DNA of 64,000 nucleotides, taken from the NCBI GenBank assembly GCA_023055505.1, contig JALIRH010000004.1, forward strand, positions 39,623,502 through 39,687,501. Reading direction: 5' to 3'. Made by a program: the position numbers and the translations under genes. Under the pieces are notes generated by a model, which was not told the DNA's origin, did no database searches, and saw nothing but the letters and a program-made list of their open reading frames with translations. Of the stretch, positions 51,184 to 61,702 are shown in pieces. The stretch comes from Callipepla californica brunnescens. Its lineage: Eukaryota > Chordata > Aves > Galliformes > Odontophoridae. Each line of letters starts with the position of its first letter. Position 1 is the stretch's first letter.

Positions 51184-53817
51184 CACAAGGGAAACAGAGA
51201 AGGGAGAGAGAGAGAAAAAATCATGTGCCAAATTCAGGAACTGCTTATGGAAATAATGTTCACAGAAACAATGACAGATTTCTCTGGAGAAGGACAAAAA
51301 TAAACTGCTGATTTCTTATGAACCATACCTGGGATTATTCTTCAACTAACCATGTTTTTAGGCTCAAAAAGGATTGGAAAAAATATACAGTTTATTTTGC
51401 ATAGTACACTCAATGGGTATCACTCTCTTTGTGATAGCCTCTATAATTTAAGCCTCCTTCATAATTTCAGTTTCAGATTGATTTGGCCTTCATGATTTTT
51501 TCCAAAATCATGCATATATACTCTTATTTCATTATGCCTTCTTACTTTATTGTCTTGTACTCTCATTTTTGGCATTTTAGTGAACAACTAGGCTCTTCCT
51601 AAGTGATACCTCTGTTCTTCTCTGTGAATAGGCTCTCCTGTTAAAAATACCTTACAAATACAAATATCATTTTCTGTAGCCTTTATTTTTAATTATTATT
51701 ATTTTTTCCTCAGAAATATTCTGAAAGATAAAACTGGAGTGCAAACAGTCTGTTTGGCAAAACTAAAACCAAATAAGGTTATCACCAGCAAACCTAGAGC
51801 CACAGTCTTTAACTAAAACACTTTTATAGATCAGTGTTTTTTATTCATTAGTTTGTTCTATTCCCACTGTCCAGGGTGAATCAGCATCATGATATCAGAC
51901 TGCAATAAGCATTAAAACGTAGACCTCTGATAGGAGTCTATAGACCATCACTTTGGGAAATGTTTGCTTCAGACCTCTGGATGATTCAACTTTTGTGTAA
52001 TTCAGACTCATTCTTCTTATGGTATTGTATAGCTAAATAATCTTATAGACATGTTCATACTAAGAATTTCAGACACAGTGTGAACTGTTTACTAATGCAA
52101 ATTGCCTCTAGTAATTCGGTAATAAAAAATGAATGTATATGTCAGCTACAAATATGTGCTTAAAATGTACATGAAAAGTTGTGTGCTGTTTACAGTCCAC
52201 TGAAGGAATCCTTGCCTATGTCTTCTTGCATAGGAATTGCAATAGTTATAGGTTTGGGGACTTTTTTTAGTAGGAAACATTGATTTCATGTTGCTAAGCC
52301 TCTAAACTCCCATTACACAGGGATTTGTGATCAGGTTCAGCTACTCTTGTTTTGTAATCTAAATGATATAGAAAATTCTACATTGACAAATACTCAGAAG
52401 CTGCTATATTGACTTGATCAACTTGAGTATTCCAAGCAAAGACAAATCTTAGTATCTGGCCTTTTATTTTCCTCAGCTGCTCTGCCTGTTTTTAATCCTC
52501 ATTGTGCTACTTCAGAATGAGAGATGTTATGTAAATGCTGATGTATTACAAGGGGGAAATAATTTGACTAATATAGGTTGAAAGGTCTTATGAATAGAAA
52601 CTAAAACAACTGTAGAGAGGTCACTTAAGTCACTGCTGAGATGCATCAATCTCTGCTAATGCATAAAAGCTAATTAACATTGCAGTGAACTGGAGGCAGT
52701 TCAGCAGAAAAGATTATTAGACAAGGAAGTACAAAAGACAATAAAATTTTTTTTTTTGTCTTACTGACTAGAAATAGGTAAATATCTACAAATGTCCAGA
52801 AGAGACTTTGGCATCAAGGAGGAAGACTTAGTCTGGAAATGTCCCCAGGTGTGCATGTCTGTAAGAGCAACAGAAGTGAAGAAAAGGAGGTCAGGTTGTA
52901 ATGTAAAAGGTTAAGGTTTTTTCTGGGCCAGTGACTGGCAGCTCTTGAGGCTGCACAGGTAAAACATTTTTACTGACTGAGTATTCATACTCTCAGAGTC
53001 AGCTAATATAAGGTGTTGTTTCTCTGTTGCACAAATAGGATCTGTATGTGGAGAATAGCAAAAGTCACAAAATACTGAATCCCAAATTCAGTCTTTCAAA
53101 TCAGGGAATAGAAAAAACATTGTTTCATGAAATTAGAGTTAAACAATACTATGCTATACTATAACACCATTTTAAGAACAGTCCTCCTCTGACAAGTTGT
53201 GCCCTTAATACTTTCAATAAAATATTTTAGGTTCTATTTCATGTTGCAGGGTGATATAGTACCAGTCCAAAGCTGAAATATCCCAAAAATGTTATTCACT
53301 TTACATATTCATTTGCTGATTTCATTCTGGGGCTTGCTTTCTAGGGATATTTATACAGAGAATGTTTTATGGAAAAAAAGTCTGTTCTGTATCCTTATGG
53401 TTGAATTGTCCTTTCCTGAATTTTGTTACCATTATCTAAATAGGTTTAGTGCTTTTAGTTGTTGAATGCTAACAGTAACAGGCTTCTACTAATGTGATTT
53501 AGGGGAACTAAAATGCAGGACAAACCTCACATCTCCCTTGATTGCTTGGCTTTTGTCACCTCTCTCTTCCCTTCTAGATTTTTCAGCTTTTCTCCTTGTA
53601 GGTTCTACATTCATGTTATATGCATTCTTGAAATCTCTGTCAGAATTATGAGACTTATTGCATTGAATTTTTTCCTTCTACTCAAATGATAAAATTATAC
53701 TGATTTATCTGTGTCTTTCTTCAGGTTAACTTAATCTCTGTTGTGAAAAATTCTTTCCCTTTGTCTCACTCCAATTTATAGGAGGGAGGAGAGGTTCTTA
53801 TTTAAAAATTATGTGTA

Positions 53818-54558
53818 TGTATACCCGATGGTGAGATTAAGACACAACAGGTCAAATGTTAACCCAGCAGGTTTATTACAAATCCTAGTTGCTTAGGGAT
53901 ATGGGGAAGGGAATAAGGGTAATAGAAAAGAGATAAGAACAAGCAAGGAGTTTTGGTAGAAAGCAAGAGAGAGGGAATCACCACCGTGGGTCCAGCGAGG
54001 TTCATAGTTCAGGTGCTGATGTCCTGCAGCGATGGCTCATTGGAAACTGTGTCGTTTGATCGACAATGATGACTTCTTTTGTCCTCCTTTTTTCTCTCTC
54101 TTTCTCTCTCTATCTCTCTGTGCCTGTGAAAATTCTTAATGGAGGTATAACTTATTTTATAAGTCCAAGGTGGTCAACTGAGCTCTTTTTGAAGCTCTTG
54201 GCTTTTTGGGATCTCCACAGGAACTCTTTTGTTCCTGTTTTCCAGGCCTTGCCAGCAGTTGAGAGAGGGGCAGCGAAATGCCAAATTGTATCTTGCCTTC
54301 ACAGGATACAATGGTATCATTCCTCAATCTCCAGTACCAGTTATCCAGTCACAGGCCAGATCTTCCGCCAGTAAACACTCCTGAGCAAAACACCTCCAAA
54401 GAAGTGCTTTCAAATGTGAACGCTGTACACAAAGGGTTGCGGGCTATGTAACACCCACCTAGATAATTTGCAGTTGTCAGTTAAAGTCTTATCACCAGAA
54501 AGGACTTACAGAGAAGGCTTTGAGACAGAAGACAGTTTTTGTCTTTCGCACCCTCACA
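53818..54558 (-). mobile_element. Probable solo LTR of an endogenous retrovirus, minus strand
   Basis: Read on the minus strand the element starts TGTGAGGGTGCGAAAGAC and ends near CCATCGGGTATACA, giving TG...CA termini about 741 bp apart. TTTATT at 53872-53877 is AATAAA on the minus strand, correctly placed toward the 3' end of a minus-strand LTR. The segment is clearly richer in GC and CpG than its flanks (for example GTCCAGCGAGG, GTCGTTTGATCGAC). No matching target duplication could be identified, so the 5' edge in plus coordinates (53812-53818) is uncertain. No internal retroviral genes are adjacent. The family is not named. Confidence 0.6.
54082..54119. repeat. CT-rich tract within the LTR
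   Basis: Pyrimidine-only apart from one A (54112), largely CTCTCT units. It lies inside the probable minus-strand LTR, so on that strand it is a GA repeat. Confidence 0.8.
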
Positions 54559-54822
54559 TCCATAATCAGATACTTCCAGGAGCACAGTTTCTATGTTTAT
54601 ATCCAGAAATGAAGGTTTAATAGGAATGCATCAGTGGTATTGGTGAAACTGAGCAATAAGTCAGCTTGTCAAACTCTGTTATCATTTGAAAAGATAGTAA
54701 AGATATGTTCTTTGTTGTTCAAACAAAATGTAAGCCTGTTGCGTGCTTTACTGATTTACCAGCTGTTTGAAGAGGTCACAAATGTGAGCTCTAGATTATA
54801 GACGCCCCCACATCAAAACCAG

Positions 54823-54938
54823 ATATTATAAATACTATATATAATATGTACTTACATATATATTTATATACTTTTTACATTTTTAGATATTTTACATATA
54901 CATACATATATATATATATATATGTATATACATATAAA
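54823..54938. repeat. TA-rich block with an (AT)n core
   Basis: Almost pure A/T over 115 bp with an uninterrupted AT alternation at about 54906-54923. Flanking TATACATA and TATGTATA sequences make the whole core nearly self-complementary, so cruciform formation is plausible. Confidence 0.85.
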
Positions 54939-55529
54939 TGCTTTTTAGAGTATTTTCATGAAGAACTTTAGTCTAGTTGCTGTTTTAATGGGTGCTTGAG
55001 CTCTATAGACAAAGGTCCAGCAGAATTCCTGGGGAAGTGGGACCTACTGAAAGAAGGATGAAACCTGAAGTAAATGGATACTTTCCTAGAGCCTCTGCCA
55101 TAGTGTGTGAGCTGACTGAATTGACTGAAAAAAGCAAACAGAAATATTTTCTGTTCATGTGATTGAGGTGTATCTTCTAGCTACACTGGAATAAATAATA
55201 ATAAATTATATGAAGAAAAAATAAGAAAAAGGAGAGTATAAGAGAACAATAATATAAGAATAGCAATTTGAGTTATTGTCACTAGGAATCATTACACATA
55301 GCTCCACATAATACACAAATTAATAATAAGAGAAGTCAATAAGAATAAAATCTTGTATGAAAATGTATACTTTAGAAAGTTAGACCAGTAGATTAAAAGC
55401 TGATGAAACTACTCTGCAAGAGTTCAAAGAACTTGGTGGAATTCACCCATCCAGTGAAATTAATTTTTAATGCTTGATGCATTTTCCCCAGTAAGCTGGC
55501 CCTCCTTTTGAAAGTGACCTGCAGAACAG

Positions 55530-55608
55530 CATTCTGACTCCAAGAGAGTCAGAATGAAGGTAGTTCATTAGTTTAAGGTGCACACTGACACACTGGCACT
55601 GACACACT
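55530..55608. repeat. Perfect 11-bp hairpin followed by a 14-bp tandem repeat
   Basis: CATTCTGACTC (55530-55540) and GAGTCAGAATG (55546-55556) are exact reverse complements around the 5-base loop CAAGA. Twenty-six bases later CACTGACACACT occurs at 55583-55594 and again at 55597-55608, a 14-bp tandem spacing. No transposon or RNA family is recognised. Confidence 0.85.
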
Positions 55609-55976
55609 CTGTGTATTGGTAAGTCCTTTTGAATATGGTATCCCTTGTAGTGGTTGGTCCATTTCTGAAAGCTGGAAATTCTGAAAGCTTCAGACCTGGA
55701 ATTCAAGGAATCTACCATCTTGCAATGCGCCATTGATAAGCAAAAGCCTTGTCCTGTTTCTAGCAGACTCCTTCCAAGTCCTGCCTATTCCTAGTAAACC
55801 ACTCTTCAATCTCCACTTTCAATTCCACTGGAGTGAATGTTCCTCCCCTTGGCTAATTCTGTGGAATTCAAGCAAGGGTCTCCCTGTACAATCCCCCTGT
55901 ACCAGGACCATACTAGAGTCTCTGCTTCTACTCAAAAGTGATGTTGGCAAAACAGGCTCAGACATAGGGAGTTTAG

Positions 55977-56380
55977 ATAGAATCTTAGAATTCTTTGAGT
56001 TGGAAGGGATCCTTTAAAGGTAATCTTGTCCAACTCCCCTGGAGTGAATGTGGACACCTACAGCTTGATCAGGTTGCTCAGAGCCCATTCTAGGCTAACC
56101 ATGAATGTCTTCAAGAACAAGGCTTCTGTCACCTCTCTGGGCAAGCTGTGCCAGTGCCCCACCATCATTACTGTAAAAAACTGTTTCCTTATATGCAATT
56201 CAAATCTCCCCTCTTTTTGTTTCAAACCACTTTCCTTGTCATATTACACAACAAACCCTGCTAGAGAGTCTATCCCTTCTTTCTTATAGCCCCCCTTTAA
56301 ATACTGAAAGGTAGCGATTGGATCTCCCTAGAGCCTTCTCCAGACAACCCCAGGTCCTTTAGCCTGAATACTTAAGCATT
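55977..56380 (-). mobile_element. CR1 retroposon 3' part, about 400 bp
   Basis: On the plus strand the order is GAATCTTAGAATTCTTTGAG, GTTGGAAGGGATCC, ACACCTACAGCTTGATCAGG, CACCATCATTACTGTAAAAA and CTTTAAATACTGAAAGGT, the reverse complement of contiguous CR1 3' sequence. The first 280 bp parallel the copy at 40936-41262, including the shared CCTTTGAG/TCTTTGAG variant, so both probably belong to the same CR1 subfamily. This copy keeps the segment that the other has lost. Coding remnants are broken. Confidence 0.93.
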
Positions 56381-59300
56381 TTATGTTGTTCCTTTGTGGA
56401 GGTAATTCGGTAATTCGGAGGTAATTCACTTGTGGTGCATGCTGGCTGCACTTAACCTGGACTTCGCAGCAGTATGAGACAAATTATCACCAAATCTCTG
56501 ACACTAACGATGGACCTCCCAGCATCTTTACCCCTTGACTCTGACAAAAGGAGCTTCCCTTTGCAAAGTTTGGATGTTTTATTAGGCAGAAATTACCCAA
56601 CTGGGTCCCTCCATTTTAAGTTCCTATTGTGATGCTTAGTAACAAAGTACTTAGCAAAGTATCTCAAAACAAAGTATCTCAAAGTAACAAAGAAAAAAGA
56701 AAAAGGAGGAAAGCCGGATCGATGAAATAACTGAGATGAGGAAGAAAAACATGAAAGTTACAAAGAAAAAACGATTAAAAAAAAAAAAAAACACACACAC
56801 AAAAAAAAAGATGTACACCTGGATCCTCACCAGTACAGACCTAAGCATGACGGATGAACAGTGGATCTAAGGCATTCTTTGAAGCACGTTTGTGAATAGC
56901 ATGATGATGTCTTCTGAAAGCCAGCTGACTGATGTGTGTTATCCAGCCTCTCCTGAAAAGCTGAGACCTCAGTGTTGATATGGATTATGCTGAAGTTAAG
57001 GATCTTAAGTACCAAGATAAATTCCTGAAATTATTTTCACTACAGTGTACCAAATCCAAGTTATTTCCTTATCACCTCCCAACCATTACATTCCTAAGGT
57101 TGGGCTGCATAAATGCTTTACATAAAGGCAGCTCCTGGTCACTAGGGGATATATTGCAGAAAATTTGCCTTTCAAGCTTGGTTATGTAATGGCCACTTAT
57201 TTTAATTAGAATTTTGCTCTCAGAGTCCCCTGTTACCTATGTGGTAAGATCCTCAGAACACAGTGATCTCTGATAACATATGCAATCTATCTGCTTCTCT
57301 CAGCAGGGAGTTGGCCTTCGCTATTATGTCTCTCAGAAATGTAAGCCCCCAGTAGCAACTTGCAGTGTTGTTTATTATTCGTACTTACTCAGAACAGATC
57401 TTGTTCCTCTGCTATCAGAACTGCAAGAAATGTCTGTGTAAGCATTGCATATCTTTAATTCTCCTGTAGAGAAGTGGCCCTCTGGGAGGAAAGTCAAATA
57501 AAAAGCAGCCTCAACTGTACTCCAGATAGCTGAAAACCAGGAATGGGATCAAGCCCAATTATTCACAAGATGATGCTGATGTTAGTCTTTTCTCAGGAAG
57601 GAAAAACAAGTTGAACATTGTTTCTCCCTTGAAGTAAGTAAATTCCAGCTAATTAAAGGTTTCCACTTTTTTCTCATGGTAAGCATGCAAAAGGTGTTGT
57701 AGTTTAACCCCTCCACACCTACAATAAAATGCCTAATATTCCTGTGTTTTCTATGACACATCCTGTTCCAGAACAGAGACTTATTTGGGCAGGCACTGGA
57801 AGATTTTCAGTATGCAACCCCCAAAGAAAGCCAAACTGTACATGTCATATCACAAAATGGCAATTTGCATAAGCAGGTGGCAGCGATCCCGTTTTACTAT
57901 TTGATCCAGTGTTCTTGCACTTCTGACTGAACAAACCAAGGAATTTATTTCCATGTAACTGCTGAGTCTATGTGCACCTGAAATTTCTGATAACTCTGCT
58001 ATGCTTTGTTACAGTGACAAATTACAGGGTATGTTTCTGCCATGCTCATTAGTCTTTTTTTTTTTTGCAGTCCTAACCCCAAATGTGCCCTAAGATAAAT
58101 AAGACACTGACCCTGAAAGGCAGCATCCTTGTGAACCATATTCTTTTAAAATAACTTAAAAAAGAAAAAAAAAATATATAAGTGCTTGCTTTTTGACATC
58201 AGTTGCTCTTCTGCAGAGGTTGAAAACTTTATAAAAATATCATCCTTTAGTAAAAGCAAACAAACAAAAACCAGAAAAAAAAAAAAAAAAACCAACACAA
58301 AAGCAGTTATTAATACCAAGAAAAAGTGCCTTATCTAAACAAACAAACAAACATAAAAAACAGGTGATCTTGCATATAGACATTCATAACAGTTTTGGAA
58401 AAGAGAGAAAAGAGTCTTGGAACAAAACTGAAGTGTTTTCTCTGCCTGGAGACAAGAGACATCTCTGATAAACACTTGGGATTATACAGATTGGAAGGCA
58501 AATTTGAACAAACCTATTTAGGGAAAGAGAGTGAGCAAGATTATAATCAAGTGATACAACCTACAATGAGCATTTGCAGCAGTTTATTTTACTGAGTGAT
58601 TGTTTGCTTCTCAGAAAAGTCACTGCAGTCGAGCAAGAAAAAAAGATGTAATCAAGCATCTGCAGCATGTCTTCTTTCTCTCGGTGGACACTGTGTTTCG
58701 CCAGATACAGCAGGATCACAAGATGCAGGATGGAAAGAAGCTCAAAGACCTTACTAATTTGTCCAGGATAACTGAATCTAATAGAATAGTTAACTACTTA
58801 ATTAATAAGATTATTTGCAAATATATTTATGTAAACCTGCCTCCATAATCCAATGTACTCTGGTCAATATCCACAAAAATACTCTGATGGTAAAGTTAGG
58901 AGGTCATTAAACCATGTGGGTAATAACTTCATCTGAAGATCTTTAGGGAATTAGGTTTAGGTTTAGATCATTTATAAAACTACTATTATTTGCTTAAATT
59001 ATATTTTAAGCAAAGAGAATTTCACTTTTGTTTCTCTCTTTTTTTTTTCTTTGTCAAATATGGACTGATATTGTTCTGTCTGGATACAGTGCCTCAGCAC
59101 TCAAGGGTCCCTCATGGGTTTTGTCATTTTGTTGCCTGAAATCTCTTCATTTTGTTTATTCTTTATTCATTATTCTCCATAAGGGAAGGTGTCAGCACCA
59201 AAGTGTCTGAATATTATCTGAATGATTAAGGATTACTTGCAAACTCTGTCTATGCTCTGTGTCAGTAGAGCATAGAGCAGTATAGCCACATTTGCCATCT

Positions 59301-59449
59301 ACTAAGCCCGAATGAAGAAGATGAGATATGATATTTTAGCTCAAATTCTCTCTTGCAATAATGCACTGAGGTGGTTTTCAAATGTGACCTGATATGAAAT
59401 ATGGAATGAGTTAACTCATGATTGTCTAAAGGTGATGGCATAGGTAGAG
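56381..59449. other. Unique DNA with A-rich low complexity
   Basis: About 3 kb without a recognised gene. Small tandem duplications occur at 56400-56425 (TAATTCGG units) and 56655-56695 (ACAAAGTATCTCAAA repeated). A-rich runs occur at 56755-56812, 58150-58180 and 58255-58352. A T12 tract followed by GCAG at 58055-58070 resembles a 3' splice site but no exon can be supported. Confidence 0.5.
58255..58352. repeat. AAAC repeats and A17 run
   Basis: CAAA units at about 58256-58270, A17 at 58275-58291 and further AAAC units at about 58338-58352. Simple repeat. Confidence 0.85.
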
Positions 59450-60259
59450 GGTAGCAAGACCTTATAGAGGAATCAGGAGAGGCTGGATCAGAAGGCTTAC
59501 ACCAATGGGATGAAGTCCAACAAGAACAGGTACAGGGTCCTGTGCTTTGGTAACAGCAATCTCATGTAACACTACAGTCTTGGGGCAGAGTGTCTGGAAA
59601 GCTGTGTAGCAGAAATGGATCTCGGGAATTAGCTGGCAGACAGCTGAACATGAGCCAGCAGTAAGCTCAGCTGGCCAAGAAGGCCAAAGACCTCTTGCCT
59701 TGTATCAGAAATAGTGTTGCTAGGAGCTGCAAGGTACTTGTCCCCCTGTACTTGTCACTCTTGAGCCCACACCTTGAGTACTATGTTTACTTTTGGGCCA
59801 CTTGCTACAGGAAAGACATCAAGGTCCTAGAACATGTCCAGAGAAGGGCAACAAAGCTGGTAAAGGGTATGGAACACAAGTCTTATAGGGAGCAGCCAAG
59901 GTAACAGGGACAGTTTAGTCTGGAGAAGAGTCTAGGGCAGATGTTGTCGTTCCCTGCAGGTACCTGAAAGGAGGTTGTGATAAGGTGGGAGTTGGCTTAT
60001 TCTCCCAGGCAACTGCAATAGAATGAGAGGGAATGGGCTCAAGCTGTGCCAGAGGAGGTTCAGTTTGGATGTTAGGAAATACATCTTTCTCAGAAAGCAT
60101 TGGGACAGGCTGCCCAAAGAGAAGTTCAGTCACTGTACCTGCAGGACAGTTCAAGAAATGTGTGGATGTAGCACTGAGGGACATGATTTAGTGACCATGG
60201 TGGTGATGGGTTGACAATTGAGTAGATGATCTTAGAGGTTTTTTCTGACCTTAATGATC
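59450..60259 (+). mobile_element. CR1 retroposon, about 810 bp, decayed
   Basis: Ordered CR1 segments are visible: GAGGCTGGATCAGAAGG, AAGTCCAACAAGAACAGG, GTCCTGTGCTTTGG, GAACATGAGCCAGCAG, then coding remnants. The translation at 59695-59904 shows [25 protein letters not shown] and KSYRE. That at 60023-60214 shows RGNGLKLCQRRFSLDVRK, the next part of CR1 ORF2 but after a stop (59904) and frame change. The 3' end (ATGATCTTAGAGG, then a CTGACC block) stops at about 60259, where an opposite-strand CR1 begins. Confidence 0.92.
59695..60214 (+). pseudogene. CR1 ORF2 C-terminal remnant in two broken frames
   Basis: Two open pieces (59695-59904 and 60023-60214) carry consecutive C-terminal CR1 ORF2 segments: [10 protein letters not shown] and [11 protein letters not shown] in the first, and RFSLDVRKYIF and HWDRLPKE in the second. 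They are separated by a stop and a region of degraded sequence. There is no RT or endonuclease domain. It is non-functional. Confidence 0.8.
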
Positions 60260-60261
60260 AG

Positions 60262-60345
60262 AGAGTCACAGAATTGCAGGGGCTGGAAGGGACCTCTGGA
60301 TATCATCTAGTCCAACTCCCCTGCCAAAGAAGGCTCCTAGACCCT
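60262..60345 (-). mobile_element. CR1 3' end, tail to tail with the preceding copy
   Basis: Plus-strand GAGTCACAGAATTGCAGGGG, then GCTGGAAGGGACCTCTGG and CATCTAGTCCAACTCCCCTG are the reverse complement of the CR1 3' terminus. It starts within about three bases of the end of the plus-strand CR1. Homology fades after about 60345, though weaker similarity may continue to 60440. Confidence 0.88.
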
Positions 60346-61072
60346 GCATCTATGATTATATCCTATGATATCCTTCAAAATGGCTCACAAGCCCTGAAAT
60401 CACTCTTCTCTAACCCTTCTGGAAAGTGTTTACTGGTGCTTTCTGCTTGATCAATTCAGAAGACAGCAGATGCAATGTATTCTTGTACTCTTGAGGGACA
60501 TAAATGAATGAGCTTGTGATGTGTTTTCTCCTGTTAGTGTCCTCTCCAATTATAGGGTAGAAACCATCATAATCCACTTCTTACCAATGATGCATATAGT
60601 ATAGTAGTAACATTGCATTCCAGCTAAAACTTCTGTTCAAGCTCCTAAACTCCAGGCATTCAACTGGCAACTGAAATACCTAAATTTTTAGACCTGCATG
60701 TAGGAGCCTATTTGTGGGCTATAGGCTTTCTTCAGTCACCTGAACACAAGGAACTACTGTTATTTCAGATGTCCTACTGTATGCATGACATCCGGATGGG
60801 CCAAGAGACCTATTGTCAGTGGGAGGACAGGCAGGTTACACTGTCTCATCTCAAATGTCACTGCCTCCCTTTGTGTAGGCCCTTATTAGAGTCAGTAAAG
60901 GTCTAGCATGGAGTCACTGGAGCTGAGCGAGTGACTCAGCTAAAGAGCTGCTGATTCCCTAAGCTAGGATAAATTGAATCATTCTCTAGGTTGCATTGGC
61001 TAGGTATCTGCAGAGTAAGGCAGGAAGTGTTAACAGCTGTTTGTGTATGAATGCCTACTTTCAGATAAATGA
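60346..61072. other. Unclassified DNA inside the transposon cluster
   Basis: No gene or clear repeat. The first 100 bp may be degraded CR1. A frame of 64 codons at 60712-60906 has no recognised family. Confidence 0.4.
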
Positions 61073-61319
61073 GTTGTGGTTTAACCTGACAGGCAGCTGA
61101 ATACCACATGGCCTATCTCTAACTCTCCACTGCCCAGTGGGATGGAGAAGAAAATCAGAAGAAAAAAAAGAAAAAAGGATAAAAACTATTTACTGAAACA
61201 GGAAAGGAGGAGAGAAATGACAATTATGATAATTATATATATGTCTGTATATACATATATATATATATATACACACACACAAAACAAGTGATGCACAAAA
61301 CAATTGCTCACCACCCACA
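61073..61319. mobile_element. Avian endogenous-retrovirus LTR fragment
   Basis: GTTGTGGTTTAACCTGACAG, then AATACCACATGG, CCCAGTGGGATGGAGAAG and, after a microsatellite, CAAGTGATGCACAAAACAAT and TTGCTCACCACCC match a widespread avian ERV LTR that I recall in the same order. An expanded TA/CA microsatellite (61234-61281) sits in its A/T-rich middle. The matching sequence ends at CACCACCCACAA where a CR1 begins, so the other end of the LTR is missing. Orientation of the parent provirus is not certain; the TTTA-rich centre suggests minus. Confidence 0.7.
61234..61281. repeat. TA/CA dinucleotide microsatellite in the LTR
   Basis: Alternating TA (61234-61270, with a GTCTG interruption) passes directly into ACACACACAC. 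It lies within the LTR fragment and probably expanded after insertion. Confidence 0.88.
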
Positions 61320-61321
61320 AA

Positions 61322-61702
61322 CTGAGGAAAAGCTGAGAGAGCTATGACTGTTCAGCCTGGCGAAGAGAAGACTGAGGGGGGATATTATCAGTGGTTATGA
61401 ATATCTAATGGGTGGGAGTCAAGTGGATGAGGCCTCTTTTAAAAATATTCAGTGACAACAAGAGGCAAGGGTCACAAACTCGAATGAAAGTTCCATACAA
61501 ATATGAGGAAAAACATCTTTACTTTGAGGGCTACAGAGCAATGGAATATGTTTCACAGAGGGGTCGAAGGATCTGGAGATATTCAAATCCTGCCTGGATG
61601 CTATCCTGTGTGACCTACAATAGGGAAGCTTCTTTAGCAGGGGGTTGGAATTGATAATCTCTAGAGGTCCCTTCCAACCCCTACAGCTCTGTGGTTCTGT
61701 GA
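61322..61702 (+). mobile_element. CR1 retroposon 3' part, about 380 bp
   Basis: Begins with CTGAGGAAAAGCTGAGAGAG and GTTCAGCCTGGCGAAGAGAA, passes through CAAGAGGCAAGGGTCACAAA and ends GAGGTCCCTTCCAACCCCTA, then CTCTGTGGTTCTGTG. This is a CR1 3' region in sense orientation. It abuts the LTR fragment within a few bases on its 5' side. The expected continuation of the LTR is not visible on its 3' side. Confidence 0.92.

Larger units (their letters stand above)
44240..53817. other. Transposon-free, ORF-poor non-coding block
   Basis: This 9.6 kb is the longest stretch in the window with no recognised transposon. From about 48.1 kb to 53.8 kb there is also no open frame of 60 codons or more in any frame. 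Earlier frames (for example 122 codons at 46043-46411 plus) have no recognisable domain. Contents of note are a 20-bp tandem duplication at 49964-50003 and a perfect hairpin at 51154-51183. It could be regulatory DNA under constraint, but conservation cannot be judged from one sequence. Confidence 0.5.
54559..55976. other. AT-rich spacer with TA repeat and hairpin
   Basis: No gene or transposon is recognised. It contains a TA-rich low-complexity block at 54823-54938, A-rich DNA at 55190-55330, a perfect hairpin at 55530-55556 and a 14-bp tandem repeat at 55583-55608. Two open frames of 88 and 94 codons near 55467-56017 have no known family. Confidence 0.5.
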
